From Mariniflexile sp044335535 (GTDB taxonomy: Bacteria; Bacteroidota; Bacteroidia; Flavobacteriales; Flavobacteriaceae), in NCBI RefSeq assembly GCF_044335535.1, contig NZ_JBIQVZ010000004.1, positions 124,001-188,000 on the forward strand: DNA of 64,000 bases, in the 5' to 3' direction. A program made the position numbers and the translations under genes. The notes beneath the pieces are model-generated. The model was not told the origin of the DNA. It searched no databases and saw only the letters and a program-made list of their open reading frames with translations. Of the stretch, positions 26,726-35,286 are shown piece by piece (within the stretch, counting starts at the first letter, position 1; each line of letters starts with the position of its first letter).

Positions 26726-27700
26726 AGTTTCAAAGTTTCTGAGCTTCAAAGTTTCTGGGTTTATGAGATTATGGTTTATGGGGTTATGGGTTTCAAAGTT
26801 CCAAAGTTGCAAAGTTTCAGAGTTTCAAAGTTTCAAAGCTTCTAAGTTTCAAAGTTTCTGAGTTTTAAGCTTCAGAGTTTCAGAGTTTATGATTTACAGA
26901 GTTTATAAGGTTCTGGGATTTAGCTTTGCCACTTTGCCGCTTTGTGACTTTGCAGCTTTCCAGCTTTGCCACTATACCTATTTAAAGAGTTTCAAAGTTA
27001 CAGAGCTACAAAGCTACAAAGTTCCTGAGCTTCAAAGTTTTAGTTAGTTGCTTTTCGCTTTGCCGCTTTGCTACTTTGTCACTTTGCAGCTTTGCCTCTT
27101 TACAGAGTTTTAAAGTTTCAGAGTTTCAAAGTTCCAAAGTTTATGGGTTATAAAGTTATAGAGTTACAGAGATTTAGCTTTGCCACTTTACCTATTTAAA
27201 GAGTTTCAAAGTTACAGAGCTACAAAGCTACAAAGTTCCTGAGCTTCAAAGTTTTAGTTAGTTGCTTTTCGCTTTGCCGCTTTGCTACTTTGTCACTTTG
27301 CAGCTTTGCCTCTTTACAGAGTTTCAGAGTTTCAGAGTTTATGGGTTATAAAGTTATAGAGTTACAGAGATTTAGCTTTGCCACTTTACCTATTTAAAGA
27401 GTTTCAAAGTTACAGAGCTACAAAGCTACAAAGTTCCTGAGCTTCAAAGTTTTAGTTAGTTGCTTTTCGCTTTGCCGCTTTGCTACTTTGTCACTTTGCA
27501 GCTTTGCAGCTTTGCCACTTTTCAGAGTTTATGGGTTTATGAGATTATGGGTTTATGACTTTTAAATATTTTAAGTTTCATAGAATCAAAGTTTTAAAGC
27601 TTCTAAATTTCATATTTTCTAGTATATAGCTTTGCCACTTTGCCACTTTGCAGCTTTGCAACTTTGCAACTTTGGCACTTTGCCACTTTAAAACTCTTCA
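26726..27700. repeat. One-kilobase block of octamer word repeats
   Basis: The whole gap after recQ is made of octamer-type words: GTTTCAAA/GTTTCTGA on one side and the roughly complementary CTTTGCCA/CTTTGCAG/CTTTGTCA on the other, alternating in blocks. A ~200 bp higher-order unit that starts CCTATTTAAAGAGTTTC is repeated at 26977, 27191 and 27389 (spacings 214 and 198 bp). Because the two word types are near reverse complements, blocks can pair into long hairpins. No gene is present. Confidence 0.85.
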
Positions 27701-27754
27701 CAATAAACCAATCAAAAATCACCATTCGTTAATCACCATTCGTTAATCATTTCT

Positions 27755-27762
27755 TATATTTG
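27755..27762 (+). promoter_or_regulatory. Promoter -7 box of the immunophilin gene
   Basis: TATATTTG fits TAnnTTTG and lies 23 nt before the start codon. Duplicated ACCATTCGTTAATC words immediately upstream (27721-27748) cover the -33 region. Confidence 0.6.
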
Positions 27763-27785
27763 CAGCTTCATTAAAAAAGAATAGC

Positions 27786-28718
27786 ATGCAAGACGGATTA
27801 TACGCAAAATTCAACACAACTAAAGGAGAAATCCTTGTTGCTTTGGAATTCAAAAAAACACCAGGAACAGTTGGTAACTTCGTAGCTTTAGCCGAAGGAA
27901 ACTTAGAAAACAAAGTAAAACCTCAAGGAACACCTTATTATGATGGTTTAAAATTCCATAGAGTTATTCCAGATTTTATGATTCAAGGTGGTTGCCCACA
28001 AGGTTCTGGCTCAGGTGATCCAGGTTATAAATTTGACGACGAGTTTCATCCAGATTTAAAGCATGATGCACCAGGGGTTTTGTCTATGGCAAATGCAGGA
28101 CCCGGCACAAACGGCAGTCAATTTTTTATTACACACGTTGAAACGCCTTGGTTAGATAACAACCATACCGTTTTTGGAAAAGTGGTTGAAGGCCAAAATG
28201 TGGTTGACGCCATCGCTCAAGGTGATAAAATCGAAACTTTAGAGATTATAAGAGTTGGTGCTGAAGCAGAAGCCTATAATGCCATTGAAGCTTTTAGAAC
28301 TTTTGAAGGTTCAAGAGAAAAAAGATTGGCAGAAGCAAAAAGAGAAGCCGAAGCCGAATTAGATAAATTAGCATCAGGATTTAACAAAACCGAAAGCGGA
28401 TTACGTTATCAAATTATACAAAAAGGAACAGGAACAAAAGCCGAAAAAGGTAAGCATGTATCAGTACACTATAAAGGACAATTAGCAGATGGAACTGTTT
28501 TTGATTCGTCATACAAACGCAATCAACCCATCGATTTTCCAGTAGGAGTTGGTCAAGTGATTTCAGGTTGGGATGAAGGCATTCAATTATTAAACGTAGG
28601 CGATAAAGCACGTTTTGTAATTCCTAGTCATTTAGGATATGGAAGCAGAGGAGCTGGAGGTGTTATTCCTCCAGATGCTATTTTGATTTTTGATGTTGAA
28701 TTGATGAATGTTAAATAG
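27786..28718 (+). CDS. Dual-domain peptidyl-prolyl isomerase: cyclophilin fused to FKBP
   Basis: The 310-residue cytoplasmic-type protein joins two unrelated prolyl isomerase folds. Residues 1-158 are a cyclophilin (FHRVIPDFMIQGG at 57-69, MANAGPGTNGSQFFIT at 101-116, WLDNNHTVFGKV). Residues 160-198 are a charged helical linker (EKRLAEAKREAEAELDKL). Residues 200-310 are an FKBP domain (HVSVHYKGQLADGTVFDSS, VISGWDEGIQLL, FVIPSHLGYG, IPPDAILIFDVELM). There is no signal peptide. Such cyclophilin-FKBP chimeras are known from a few protists and bacteria including flavobacteria. It has its own promoter and terminator, so it is monocistronic. Confidence 0.9.
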   Translation: MQDGLYAKFNTTKGEILVALEFKKTPGTVGNFVALAEGNLENKVKPQGTPYYDGLKFHRVIPDFMIQGGCPQGSGSGDPGYKFDDEFHPDLKHDAPGVLSMANAGPGTNGSQFFITHVETPWLDNNHTVFGKVVEGQNVVDAIAQGDKIETLEIIRVGAEAEAYNAIEAFRTFEGSREKRLAEAKREAEAELDKLASGFNKTESGLRYQIIQKGTGTKAEKGKHVSVHYKGQLADGTVFDSSYKRNQPIDFPVGVGQVISGWDEGIQLLNVGDKARFVIPSHLGYGSRGAGGVIPPDAILIFDVELMNVK

Positions 28719-28798
28719 CATTAATTAAAATAATTCTCCGAAGTATACCTCGGGGATAGACTGTTTCAAGAAATTTTTTATTTAAAATATAATTTTAT

Positions 28799-28823
28799 AA
28801 GCCACTTCATTGTGGCTTTTTTT
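28799..28823 (+). terminator. Rho-independent terminator after the immunophilin gene
   Basis: AAGCCAC (28799-28805), a six-base loop and GTGGCTT (28812-28818) are followed by a run of T. Just upstream (28738-28782) a fragment matching the insert of the MITE-like copy 2 (CTGTTTCAAGAAATTTTTTA) is present. Confidence 0.8.
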
Positions 28824-28833
28824 ATATTTACAT

Positions 28834-29379
28834 ATGATAAAACAAGAACTAGAAAAACTTAAATACCCAATAGGGCAGTTTGATTGCCCAACTAATATTT
28901 CTCCACAGCAAATTGAGGGTTGGATATCTATTCTGGAACATTTTCCAAACCGATTAGAAAACCTTGTTAAGAATTTGTCTGATGACCAATTAGATACACC
29001 ATATAGACCAGACGGTTGGACGGTTAGACAGGTTGTCCATCATTTATCCGATAGTCATCATCATAGCTACGCACGATTTAAATGGACTTTAACTGAAGAC
29101 AAACCGGTTATTAAGGCCTATTACGAAGATAGGTGGGCAGAATTATTTGATACTAAATCGGCACCAATTGATATGTCTTTACTTCATTTAAAAGCCATTC
29201 ATGCGAAGCTCGTTTATTTGTTAAAAGGCTTGTCTGATGATGATTTAAATAAGTGTTTTATTCACCCAGAAACACAAAGTGAAGTGGTTTTAAAAAAGAA
29301 TGTAGGCATTTATGCATGGCATAGCAACCATCATTATGCACACATCGAGAATTTGATGAAACGTAATAACTGGATTTAG
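28834..29379 (+). CDS. YfiT/DinB-type putative metal-dependent bacillithiol transferase
   Basis: The 181-residue protein begins MIKQELEKLKYPIGQF. The longer frame to 28810 would start with TTG inside the terminator hairpin, so ATG at 28834 is preferred. It is a DinB-like four-helix bundle with metal-binding histidines in VRQVVHHLSDSHHHSYARFK and AWHSNHHYAHIENL, the pattern of YfiT from Bacillus. Family members transfer bacillithiol or other low-molecular thiols to electrophiles; Flavobacteriaceae commonly make bacillithiol. It is seven bases upstream of a GNAT gene and probably in one transcript with it. Confidence 0.8.
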   Translation: MIKQELEKLKYPIGQFDCPTNISPQQIEGWISILEHFPNRLENLVKNLSDDQLDTPYRPDGWTVRQVVHHLSDSHHHSYARFKWTLTEDKPVIKAYYEDRWAELFDTKSAPIDMSLLHLKAIHAKLVYLLKGLSDDDLNKCFIHPETQSEVVLKKNVGIYAWHSNHHYAHIENLMKRNNWI

Positions 29380-29385
29380 AAGATT

Positions 29386-29871
29386 ATGATGAGACCAGTG
29401 ACTGTTGCTGATGCCCAACAACTTGTAGCTATCTATAATTATTATGTTATTCATTCTATCGTAACGTTAGATTTGGTTCCTTTTTCGGCTCGGGATTTTG
29501 AAGAGAAAATAAGCAGCATTTCCAGCCGATTTCCCTTTATAGTTTACGAAGAAAATGATGAGATATTAGGTTATGCCTATGCCAGTACGTTTCGAACAAA
29601 ACCTGCCTATAATAAGACAGTAGAGCTAACCATTTACTTGAAGCATCATGCATTGGGGAAACAAATTGGGAAAAAAATGTATTCAGAATTAATTCAACAG
29701 CTAAAAGCAGAAAATTACCATGTACTTATTGGAGGTTTAACATTGCCTAATGAAGCAAGTGTAAAACTTCATGAGGGTTTTGGATTTGAAAAAGTAGCGC
29801 ATTTTAAGGAAGTTGGCTATAAATTCGATAAGTGGCACGACGTAGGTTTTTGGCAACTAACCATCAACTAA
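29386..29871 (+). CDS. GNAT N-acetyltransferase, phosphinothricin acetyltransferase-like
   Basis: The 161-residue protein follows the PAT/YncA pattern: MRPVTVADAQQLVAIYNYYV at the start, FRTKPAYNKTVELTIYL, a degenerate acetyl-CoA loop (ALGKQIGKKMYSELI instead of RGxGxG), LIGGLTLPNEASVKLHEGFGFEKVAHFKEVGYKF and a closing W. Such enzymes acetylate methionine derivatives or similar small amines; the true substrate is unknown. M1 or M2 may be the start. It follows the YfiT-like gene closely and is followed by short word repeats (29876-29940). Confidence 0.8.
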   Translation: MMRPVTVADAQQLVAIYNYYVIHSIVTLDLVPFSARDFEEKISSISSRFPFIVYEENDEILGYAYASTFRTKPAYNKTVELTIYLKHHALGKQIGKKMYSELIQQLKAENYHVLIGGLTLPNEASVKLHEGFGFEKVAHFKEVGYKFDKWHDVGFWQLTIN

Positions 29872-29941
29872 TTCTAAGAAATCCAACAATCTAACAATTT
29901 AAGAAGTCTAATAATCTAAGAAGTCTAAGTCGTCTAGCATT

Positions 29942-30505
29942 CTATTCTGGGATTTTCCATTTAATATTACAGCCAATACTAGGTTTTTGTGGGTTATTAT
30001 TTTCTTTGTTTTCTATCAAACAATCTAATGCATATCGCAAATCGCTTCCTGTAACAGGTTTGCCATTTCCAGGTCTTGAATCGTCTAATTGCCCTCGGTA
30101 AATTAATTTTAAATCTTCATCAAACACATAAAGATCGGGTGTACAGGCAGCATCATAAGCTTTGGCAATAGCTTGACTTTCATCATATAAATAAGGGAAC
30201 GGATATTTTTCGTTCTTTGCGTGAAGCTTCATTTTATCAGGACCATCTTGCGGATATTTTATAGCGTCATTACTAGAAATAGCAACAAAACCAACCCCTT
30301 TTTTTAAATATGCATTTGCAATGGCTACTATTTCTTTATTTACATGAATTACAAAAGGGCAGTGGTTGCAAATAAACATAATAACAGTACCATTTTTACC
30401 TTTTACTGTTTCTAAATCTATAAGTGTATCGCTAATAGTATCAGGTAATTCAAAGTAAGGAGCCGATGTGCCCAATGGTAACATATTAGAAGGTGTATTT
30501 GCCAT
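29942..30505 (-). CDS. Thioredoxin-fold (AhpC/TSA-like) family protein
   Basis: The 187-residue protein has no signal peptide. A thioredoxin-like fold is seen in GTVIMFICNHCPFVIHVNKEIVAIANAYLKKGVGFVAISSN, with a CNHC pair (CxxC) followed by P, and YDAACTPDLYVFDEDLKLIYRGQLDD containing the cis-proline TPD. DSRPGNGKPVTGSDLRYALDCL is typical of a subfamily common in Bacteroidetes, annotated as thioredoxin family protein. It probably acts as a cytoplasmic disulfide or peroxide reductase. It is divergent from the tRNA-binding protein gene. Confidence 0.8.
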   Translation of the reverse strand: MANTPSNMLPLGTSAPYFELPDTISDTLIDLETVKGKNGTVIMFICNHCPFVIHVNKEIVAIANAYLKKGVGFVAISSNDAIKYPQDGPDKMKLHAKNEKYPFPYLYDESQAIAKAYDAACTPDLYVFDEDLKLIYRGQLDDSRPGNGKPVTGSDLRYALDCLIENKENNNPQKPSIGCNIKWKIPE

Positions 30506-30552
30506 AATAATGAATTTTATTCAAAGTTCGGAATAATTTGTATTTTTAAAAA

Positions 30553-30888
30553 ATGAATAAGACTATAACTTTCGAGGATTTTTCTAGAATTGACTTGCGG
30601 GTAGGAACCATTATTGAAGTAAATGATTTTCCTGAGGCCAGGCATCCTGCCTATCAATTAACAATTGATTTTGGTGATTTGGGGATTAAAAAGTCGTCAG
30701 CACAAATTACTAAGCGATATAAAAAGGAAGATTTACTACAAAGACAAATTGTGGCTGTTATGAATTTTCCTAAAAAACAGATAGCTAAGTTTATGAGCGA
30801 ATGTTTGGTTTTAGGAGCGGTTAACGGTAAAGATGTTATTTTATTAAACCCAGAAAACAAAGTAAAAAACGGTAGCGTTGTGAGCTAA
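30553..30888 (+). CDS. CsaA-like tRNA-binding protein
   Basis: The 111-residue protein is a stand-alone EMAP/tRNA-binding OB fold: FSRIDLRVGTIIEVNDFPEARHPAYQLTIDFG, SSAQITKRYKKEDLLQRQIVAVMNFPKKQIAKFMSECLVLGAV. This matches the CsaA family, homodimers that bind tRNA and in Bacillus were linked to secretion as a chaperone. It is divergent from the thioredoxin-like gene and ends at a shared bidirectional terminator. Confidence 0.85.
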   Translation: MNKTITFEDFSRIDLRVGTIIEVNDFPEARHPAYQLTIDFGDLGIKKSSAQITKRYKKEDLLQRQIVAVMNFPKKQIAKFMSECLVLGAVNGKDVILLNPENKVKNGSVVS

Positions 30889-30891
30889 AAA

Positions 30892-30917
30892 AAACCGCTA
30901 CCAAAGAGTAACGGTTT
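30892..30917. terminator. Bidirectional terminator between convergent genes
   Basis: AAACCG and CGGTTT form the outer stem, with TAC/GTA inside, flanked by A runs on the left and T-rich sequence on the right. It serves the tRNA-binding protein gene (+) and the DUF3276 gene (-). Confidence 0.75.
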
Positions 30918-30943
30918 ATATTATTCATTTTTTGATCGCCATA

Positions 30944-31333
30944 TTAAATATCGTCAAAATTTAAATCGGTGAAACTTTCGGTCGATTTGTGTAATTCTCC
31001 ATTTTGACTAGGAGTTTCTTCGGTATCATATTCTTTTTTGAAGTCTTTTTGATGACGTTCACTAATAACTTCATCACCTTTTTCATTAATAATATAGTCG
31101 GTCATTTCAGCTAAAATATCTTTAAACTCACTAAAGTCTTCTTTGTAGATATAAATTTTATGCTTTTTGTAATGAAACGAACCATCATCATTGGTAAACT
31201 TTTTACTTTCGGTAATAGTTAGATAATAATCGTCTGCTTTTGTAGATCTTACGTCAAAAAAATATGTGCGTCTTCCTGCTCTTAATACTTTAGAAAAAAT
31301 CTCCTCTTTCTCCATCATGTCATTGTTGTTCAT
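30944..31333 (-). CDS. DUF3276 (PUR-alpha-like) nucleic-acid-binding protein
   Basis: The 129-residue protein has a PUR repeat in its first two thirds: EIFSKVLRAGRRTYFFDVRSTKADDYYLTITESKK, then the beta-strand YKKHKIYIYKEDFSEFKDILAEMTDYI. DUF3276 proteins of Bacteroidetes form dimers with a Whirly/PUR-alpha fold that binds single-stranded DNA or RNA. The acidic C-terminal tail (SFTDLNFDDI) is conserved in this group. It lies between convergent and same-strand housekeeping genes; its target is unknown. Confidence 0.85.
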   Translation of the reverse strand: MNNNDMMEKEEIFSKVLRAGRRTYFFDVRSTKADDYYLTITESKKFTNDDGSFHYKKHKIYIYKEDFSEFKDILAEMTDYIINEKGDEVISERHQKDFKKEYDTEETPSQNGELHKSTESFTDLNFDDI

Positions 31334-31520
31334 AGTTATATAGAAATTTATTAAATTATCAATTTATATCAAAAATCTAAAAAAAACCGATACGAACCAA
31401 CATTTTATGATATTTCTTTTTAAAGTATCCTTTTTTGTTGCATTTAATGCAAGCTCATTTGTTAGTAAACAAAGGGTTTGTACCAGTTGTTATTACAGTA
31501 AACTCAAGTAGTAAAGGGTG

Positions 31521-33284
31521 TTAGTCTTTATTTGAAGAAGCTTCACTTGATTGCTTTAAGTATAGGTGTCGGTAGTATCCTTCTACATTTATAAGTGTTT
31601 CGTGTGTGCCTTCTTGAACTATTTTACCATTATCCAACACTATAATTTTATGGGCATTTTTTGCAGAAGATACTCTGTGGCCCACGATAATAGATGTTTT
31701 TCCTTTAGTTATTTTTGTTAAATTCTTTAATATTTTTTCTTCAGTCTCGGTATCAACAGCCGATAAACAGTCGTCGAACAATAAAATTTCCGGTAATTTT
31801 ATAATTGCTCGCGCAATAGAAACACGTTGCTTTTGTCCGCCCGAAAGCGTAATACCACGTTCACCTAAAATAGTATCGTATCCATTATTGAATTTAATAA
31901 TATTTTTATGTACTTGGGCATTTTTGGCAGCTTCAATAACCTCTTCATCTGTAGCGTTCTGGTTCCCGAATTTAATGTTGTTTTTAATGGTATCTGAAAA
32001 CAAAAAAGCATCTTGGGGCACATAGCCAATGCTTTTTCTTAAATCGGTTAAGTTATGATCTTTAATAGGAATGCCATTTATTAAAATAGAACCACCATCA
32101 ATATCATAAAGACGGCCAATTAAATCTAAAATAGTCGATTTTCCAGAACCTGTTTTTCCTAAAATAGCTAAGGTTTCGCCTTCTTTTATATGGAAACTTA
32201 CGCCGTTTAATGCTTGAATATTGGTGTCATCGTATGTAAAGGTTACGTTGTTAAAAACAATATCTCCATTGATTATGGTATGTTCCTCTACCATGTTTTT
32301 TATTTCGGGTTCCAGTTTTAAAAACTCATTAATGCGTTTTTGTGAAGCTTCGGCTTGTTGCACAATAGAGGTTACCCAACCCACCGTTGCTACGGGCCAT
32401 GTAAGCATGTTTACATAAATAATAAATTCGGCAATGGTTCCTAAACTTTCAATTTGACCATTAATGTATTGCATACCACCCACATAAATAACCAGTAAGT
32501 TACTGGTGCCAATAAGCAAAATCATCATAGGAAAAAACCATGCCTGTACTTTAGCGAGGTTTATTTGTTTTTCTTTACTTTCAGTAGCTAACGATTTGAA
32601 ATTGGTAGCAGTTTGTGGTTCAATTCCGTAGGCTTTAATAACCGAAATGCCACTAAACGATTCTTGTGTGAAAGTAGATAGTTTAGATAGAAATTGTTGT
32701 ACAATGGTACTTCTATGGTGTATTTCTTTACTTAATTTATAAATTACAATTGATAATATGGGTAGAGGTAGCACCGTGTATAAAGCCAGTTTAGGAGCTT
32801 CATTAAACATGTAAATAAGCGCAATTATAAAAAGGGTGACGGTATTAATGCTATACATAATGGCAGGTCCTGCATACATACGTACATTACCAACATCTTC
32901 GCTGATACGGTTCATTAAATCGCCCGTTCTGTTCTTTTTATAAAAGTTTAAAGAGAGTTTCTGGTATTGGTTGTAGATCTCATTTTTTAAATCAAATTCT
33001 ATATAACGGGAAACATTAATGATATATTGACGCATAAAAAACGTAAGTATGGCAGCAATTAATGCGGCACCAATAATGTAGATGATAACTTCGGTTAATT
33101 CTGCTTTTACAACCTGTTCAGAAACCCCGCCTTTTAAATATTTTTCAATAACAACAAAAATTTCCCGAACATAACGTGGTGTATATAGCAAAAATATTCT
33201 AGCTATGATAGTAATTACAGTACCTATTAAAAGCTGTTTTTTGTATTTTAAAAAGTATTTATTTAAGTGCTGTAATTCTTTCAT
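31521..33284 (-). CDS. ABC exporter (fused membrane and ATPase domains), MsbA/MDR-like
   Basis: The 587-residue half-transporter has six membrane segments in residues 1-320 and an ATPase domain with GKTGSGKST (Walker A), YVPQDAFLFSDTI (Q-loop), LSGGQKQRVSIARAI (signature), ILLFDDCLSAVD (Walker B) and a VGHRVSSA H-loop. The residue after Walker B is D rather than the usual catalytic E, as in one half of heterodimeric exporters, so slower or partner-dependent ATPase activity is possible. No partner gene is adjacent. A -7 box TATATTTG on the minus strand lies at 33329-33336. Substrate unknown, probably lipids or drugs. Confidence 0.85.
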   Translation of the reverse strand: MKELQHLNKYFLKYKKQLLIGTVITIIARIFLLYTPRYVREIFVVIEKYLKGGVSEQVVKAELTEVIIYIIGAALIAAILTFFMRQYIINVSRYIEFDLKNEIYNQYQKLSLNFYKKNRTGDLMNRISEDVGNVRMYAGPAIMYSINTVTLFIIALIYMFNEAPKLALYTVLPLPILSIVIYKLSKEIHHRSTIVQQFLSKLSTFTQESFSGISVIKAYGIEPQTATNFKSLATESKEKQINLAKVQAWFFPMMILLIGTSNLLVIYVGGMQYINGQIESLGTIAEFIIYVNMLTWPVATVGWVTSIVQQAEASQKRINEFLKLEPEIKNMVEEHTIINGDIVFNNVTFTYDDTNIQALNGVSFHIKEGETLAILGKTGSGKSTILDLIGRLYDIDGGSILINGIPIKDHNLTDLRKSIGYVPQDAFLFSDTIKNNIKFGNQNATDEEVIEAAKNAQVHKNIIKFNNGYDTILGERGITLSGGQKQRVSIARAIIKLPEILLFDDCLSAVDTETEEKILKNLTKITKGKTSIIVGHRVSSAKNAHKIIVLDNGKIVQEGTHETLINVEGYYRHLYLKQSSEASSNKD

Positions 33285-33328
33285 TTAAAGGTCTAATCTA
33301 TATAGGGAGATAGTACTAATTAAGTTAG

Positions 33329-33336
33329 CAAATATA
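33329..33336 (-). promoter_or_regulatory. Promoter -7 box of the ABC exporter gene
   Basis: On the minus strand this reads TATATTTG, matching TAnnTTTG, 44 nt upstream of the start codon. Confidence 0.55.
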
Positions 33337-33384
33337 AAGTTTTAAAAGCATATATAGCTTTAATAGCTATTTAGTAAGTGTTAA

Positions 33385-33640
33385 AAATAGCATAAAGTAC
33401 TAAGAATGCATCCTAACTTTAAAACAAAAGGATGTCTCTTTGAGTCTTTCGCAAGCTTCAAATAAAAACACATTTCCATTTTTGATAATGTTTAAGATAA
33501 ACTAAAGCCGAGAGGTTCTTGAAAGTTGGAAATTTAGTTAGGTCTCGACTGCGTTCGACCTGACATGAGTGCTTATAAGTATTATAATCAAACAGATAAA
33601 ACTTAGACAGTCTCTAAAGCTTACATCGAACGCACATGTT
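33385..33640. repeat. Degenerate interspersed repeats between divergent genes
   Basis: CGCAAGCTTCAAATAAAAAC with a following CATTTCCATTTTTGATAATG (33460-33490) matches the interior of the MITE-like family A. A REP-like unit (CTCGACTGCGTTCGACCTGA) lies at 33545-33564 and a left half of the hairpin-type repeat (AAACAGATAAAACTTAGAC) at about 33590-33608. The ends of family A are not seen, so this is a decayed copy or mosaic. No gene is present. Confidence 0.5.
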
Positions 33641-33686
33641 AAAATAATAAAAACAAAAAATATGAAGTAACTTTTTAAAATAGTGT

Positions 33687-33694
33687 TATTTTTG
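33687..33694 (+). promoter_or_regulatory. Promoter -7 box of the nusB unit
   Basis: TATTTTTG fits TAnnTTTG and lies 52 nt before the nusB start. Confidence 0.5.
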
Positions 33695-33746
33695 CAACTC
33701 GAAATTAAAAATTTTTCGGTTATATAAATTTAAGTTCTTTGTAATT

Positions 33747-34691
33747 ATGCTAAACAGAAGACATATCCGTGTAAAAGTAATGCAAACCATGTATGCCTTT
33801 AAAGGAGGAGAAAGTGACGATTTTAGTAAAGATCAAAAGTTTTTACTGTTTAGTATAGATAATATGTACAACTTGTACCTATTGCTTCTTTCTTTGTTAT
33901 TGGAGGTTCAAAAAAGAGCCGAAAACGATTTAGAGAAAAAACAAAAAAAGCATTTAGCAACCAAAGAAGATAAAGATCCCAACAGAAAGTTTGTAAACAA
34001 CCAGCTTCTTGAACTTCTGGCAGCGGATTTTCAGTTAAAAAACCAGTTAGAGATACATAACATAACAAATTGGCAACTTGATGGTGAATATGTAGATGTT
34101 ATTTTCAAAGCCATTACCTCTAGCGATTTGTATAAGGAATACATGACAACCAAAGTGTCCGATTTTAAAGAGGACAAAGATTTCATTGTAGATGTATTTA
34201 AAGACATTATAGCGCCAAACGATAAGCTTTACGACTATTTGGAAGATAAGAACTTAACTTGGTTAGACGATTTGCCAACGGTAAACACCACTATTTTAAA
34301 ATTATTACGAAAAGCAAAAAGTACATCGGGAGGAGGTTATTTTACGCCAAAACTTTATAAAGATACAGACGATAAGCAGTATGCCATCGATTTATTTAGA
34401 AAAACCCTTTTAAATAGAACAGCATTAAATAAAGAAATTGAACAGAAAACACAAAATTGGGATTCAGACCGCATTGCCAATGTAGATTATGTATTGCTTC
34501 AATTGGCGATTTGTGAATTAAAAAACTTTCCGTCTATTCCTGTAAAAGTGACTATTAATGAATATTTAGAAATAGCCAAAGAATATTCTACTCCGAAAAG
34601 CAGCATTTTTATAAATGGTATTTTAGATAAATTGGTAAAAGAGTATGAAGAGGCTGGAACCTTAAAAAAAGTAGGTCGCGGATTGCTGTAA
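33747..34691 (+). CDS. nusB: Transcription antitermination factor NusB (long form)
   Basis: The 314-residue protein carries the NusB fold split as usual in Bacteroidetes: the N-terminal helix MLNRRHIRVKVMQTMYAFK, a long insertion of about 150 residues, and the C-terminal core DKQYAIDLFRKTLLNRTALNKEIEQKTQNWDSDRIANVDYVLLQLAICELKNFPSIPVKVTINEYLEIAKEYSTPKSSIFINGILDKL. NusB with NusE binds boxA RNA and supports rRNA antitermination. Typical NusB is about 140 residues; the extended form is normal for this phylum. It is followed by the DUF1573 and yajC genes, the standard order in flavobacteria. Confidence 0.95.
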   Translation: MLNRRHIRVKVMQTMYAFKGGESDDFSKDQKFLLFSIDNMYNLYLLLLSLLLEVQKRAENDLEKKQKKHLATKEDKDPNRKFVNNQLLELLAADFQLKNQLEIHNITNWQLDGEYVDVIFKAITSSDLYKEYMTTKVSDFKEDKDFIVDVFKDIIAPNDKLYDYLEDKNLTWLDDLPTVNTTILKLLRKAKSTSGGGYFTPKLYKDTDDKQYAIDLFRKTLLNRTALNKEIEQKTQNWDSDRIANVDYVLLQLAICELKNFPSIPVKVTINEYLEIAKEYSTPKSSIFINGILDKLVKEYEEAGTLKKVGRGLL

Positions 34692-34772
34692 ATTTGTGTT
34701 AAGAAGCTATTAAAAGTTTTTAATAGATTAAATAATTCCTATTTTTACTGCTTGAACAAAAATAGCTTAATA

Positions 34773-35237
34773 ATGAAAAAAATAATATTAGGATTAAGTG
34801 CCCTTAGTTTAATAGTTTTTACTTCTTGTAAAGAGGATGCTTCTAAAAAAGTAGATGACGCTAATGTAGCGGCGGCAGCCCTTAGGGATGCCAATGCGTC
34901 TAAATTTCCTGTACTTGAATTTAATGAAACCGAACACGATTTTGGAGAAATAGAAAAGAATAAATCAGTTGAAACGGTTTTTTCTTATAAAAACACAGGA
35001 AATGCACCTCTTGTTATAACAGATATTAAAAGTTCTTGTGGCTGTACGGTGCCAGAAGATTGGAGTAAAGAACCTTTAGCACCAGGAAAAACAAGTAAGT
35101 TTACCGTTAAGTACAACGGAAGCGGGTCCAACAAAATAACAAAAACCATAACAGTAACAGCCAATACCGAAAAAGGGTCTGAGGTTGTTAAAATTTCAGC
35201 ATTCGTAAAAGATCCTAATGCTACAACAACTAATTAA
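34773..35237 (+). CDS. DUF1573 domain lipoprotein
   Basis: ATG at 34773 is preferred because it begins a clean lipoprotein signal MKKIILGLSALSLIVFTSC; the longer frame would use TTG at 34752. The mature 150-residue protein has a DUF1573 immunoglobulin-like domain: FNETEHDFGEIEKNKSVETVFSYKNTGNAPLVITDIKSSCGCTVPEDW, ending in a beta strand. The CGCT motif is invariant in the family. These proteins are abundant in Bacteroidetes and usually placed beside nusB and yajC; the function is unknown. Confidence 0.9.
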   Translation: MKKIILGLSALSLIVFTSCKEDASKKVDDANVAAAALRDANASKFPVLEFNETEHDFGEIEKNKSVETVFSYKNTGNAPLVITDIKSSCGCTVPEDWSKEPLAPGKTSKFTVKYNGSGSNKITKTITVTANTEKGSEVVKISAFVKDPNATTTN

Positions 35238-35286
35238 CACTGCTACAAAAGTAGCATACAAATAACTAACATATAACTAAAAAACA

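Noticed and set aside
26977..27520. Possible CRISPR array
   Set aside because: The recurring ~200 bp units and octamer words have no short constant repeat with unique spacers, and no cas genes are present.
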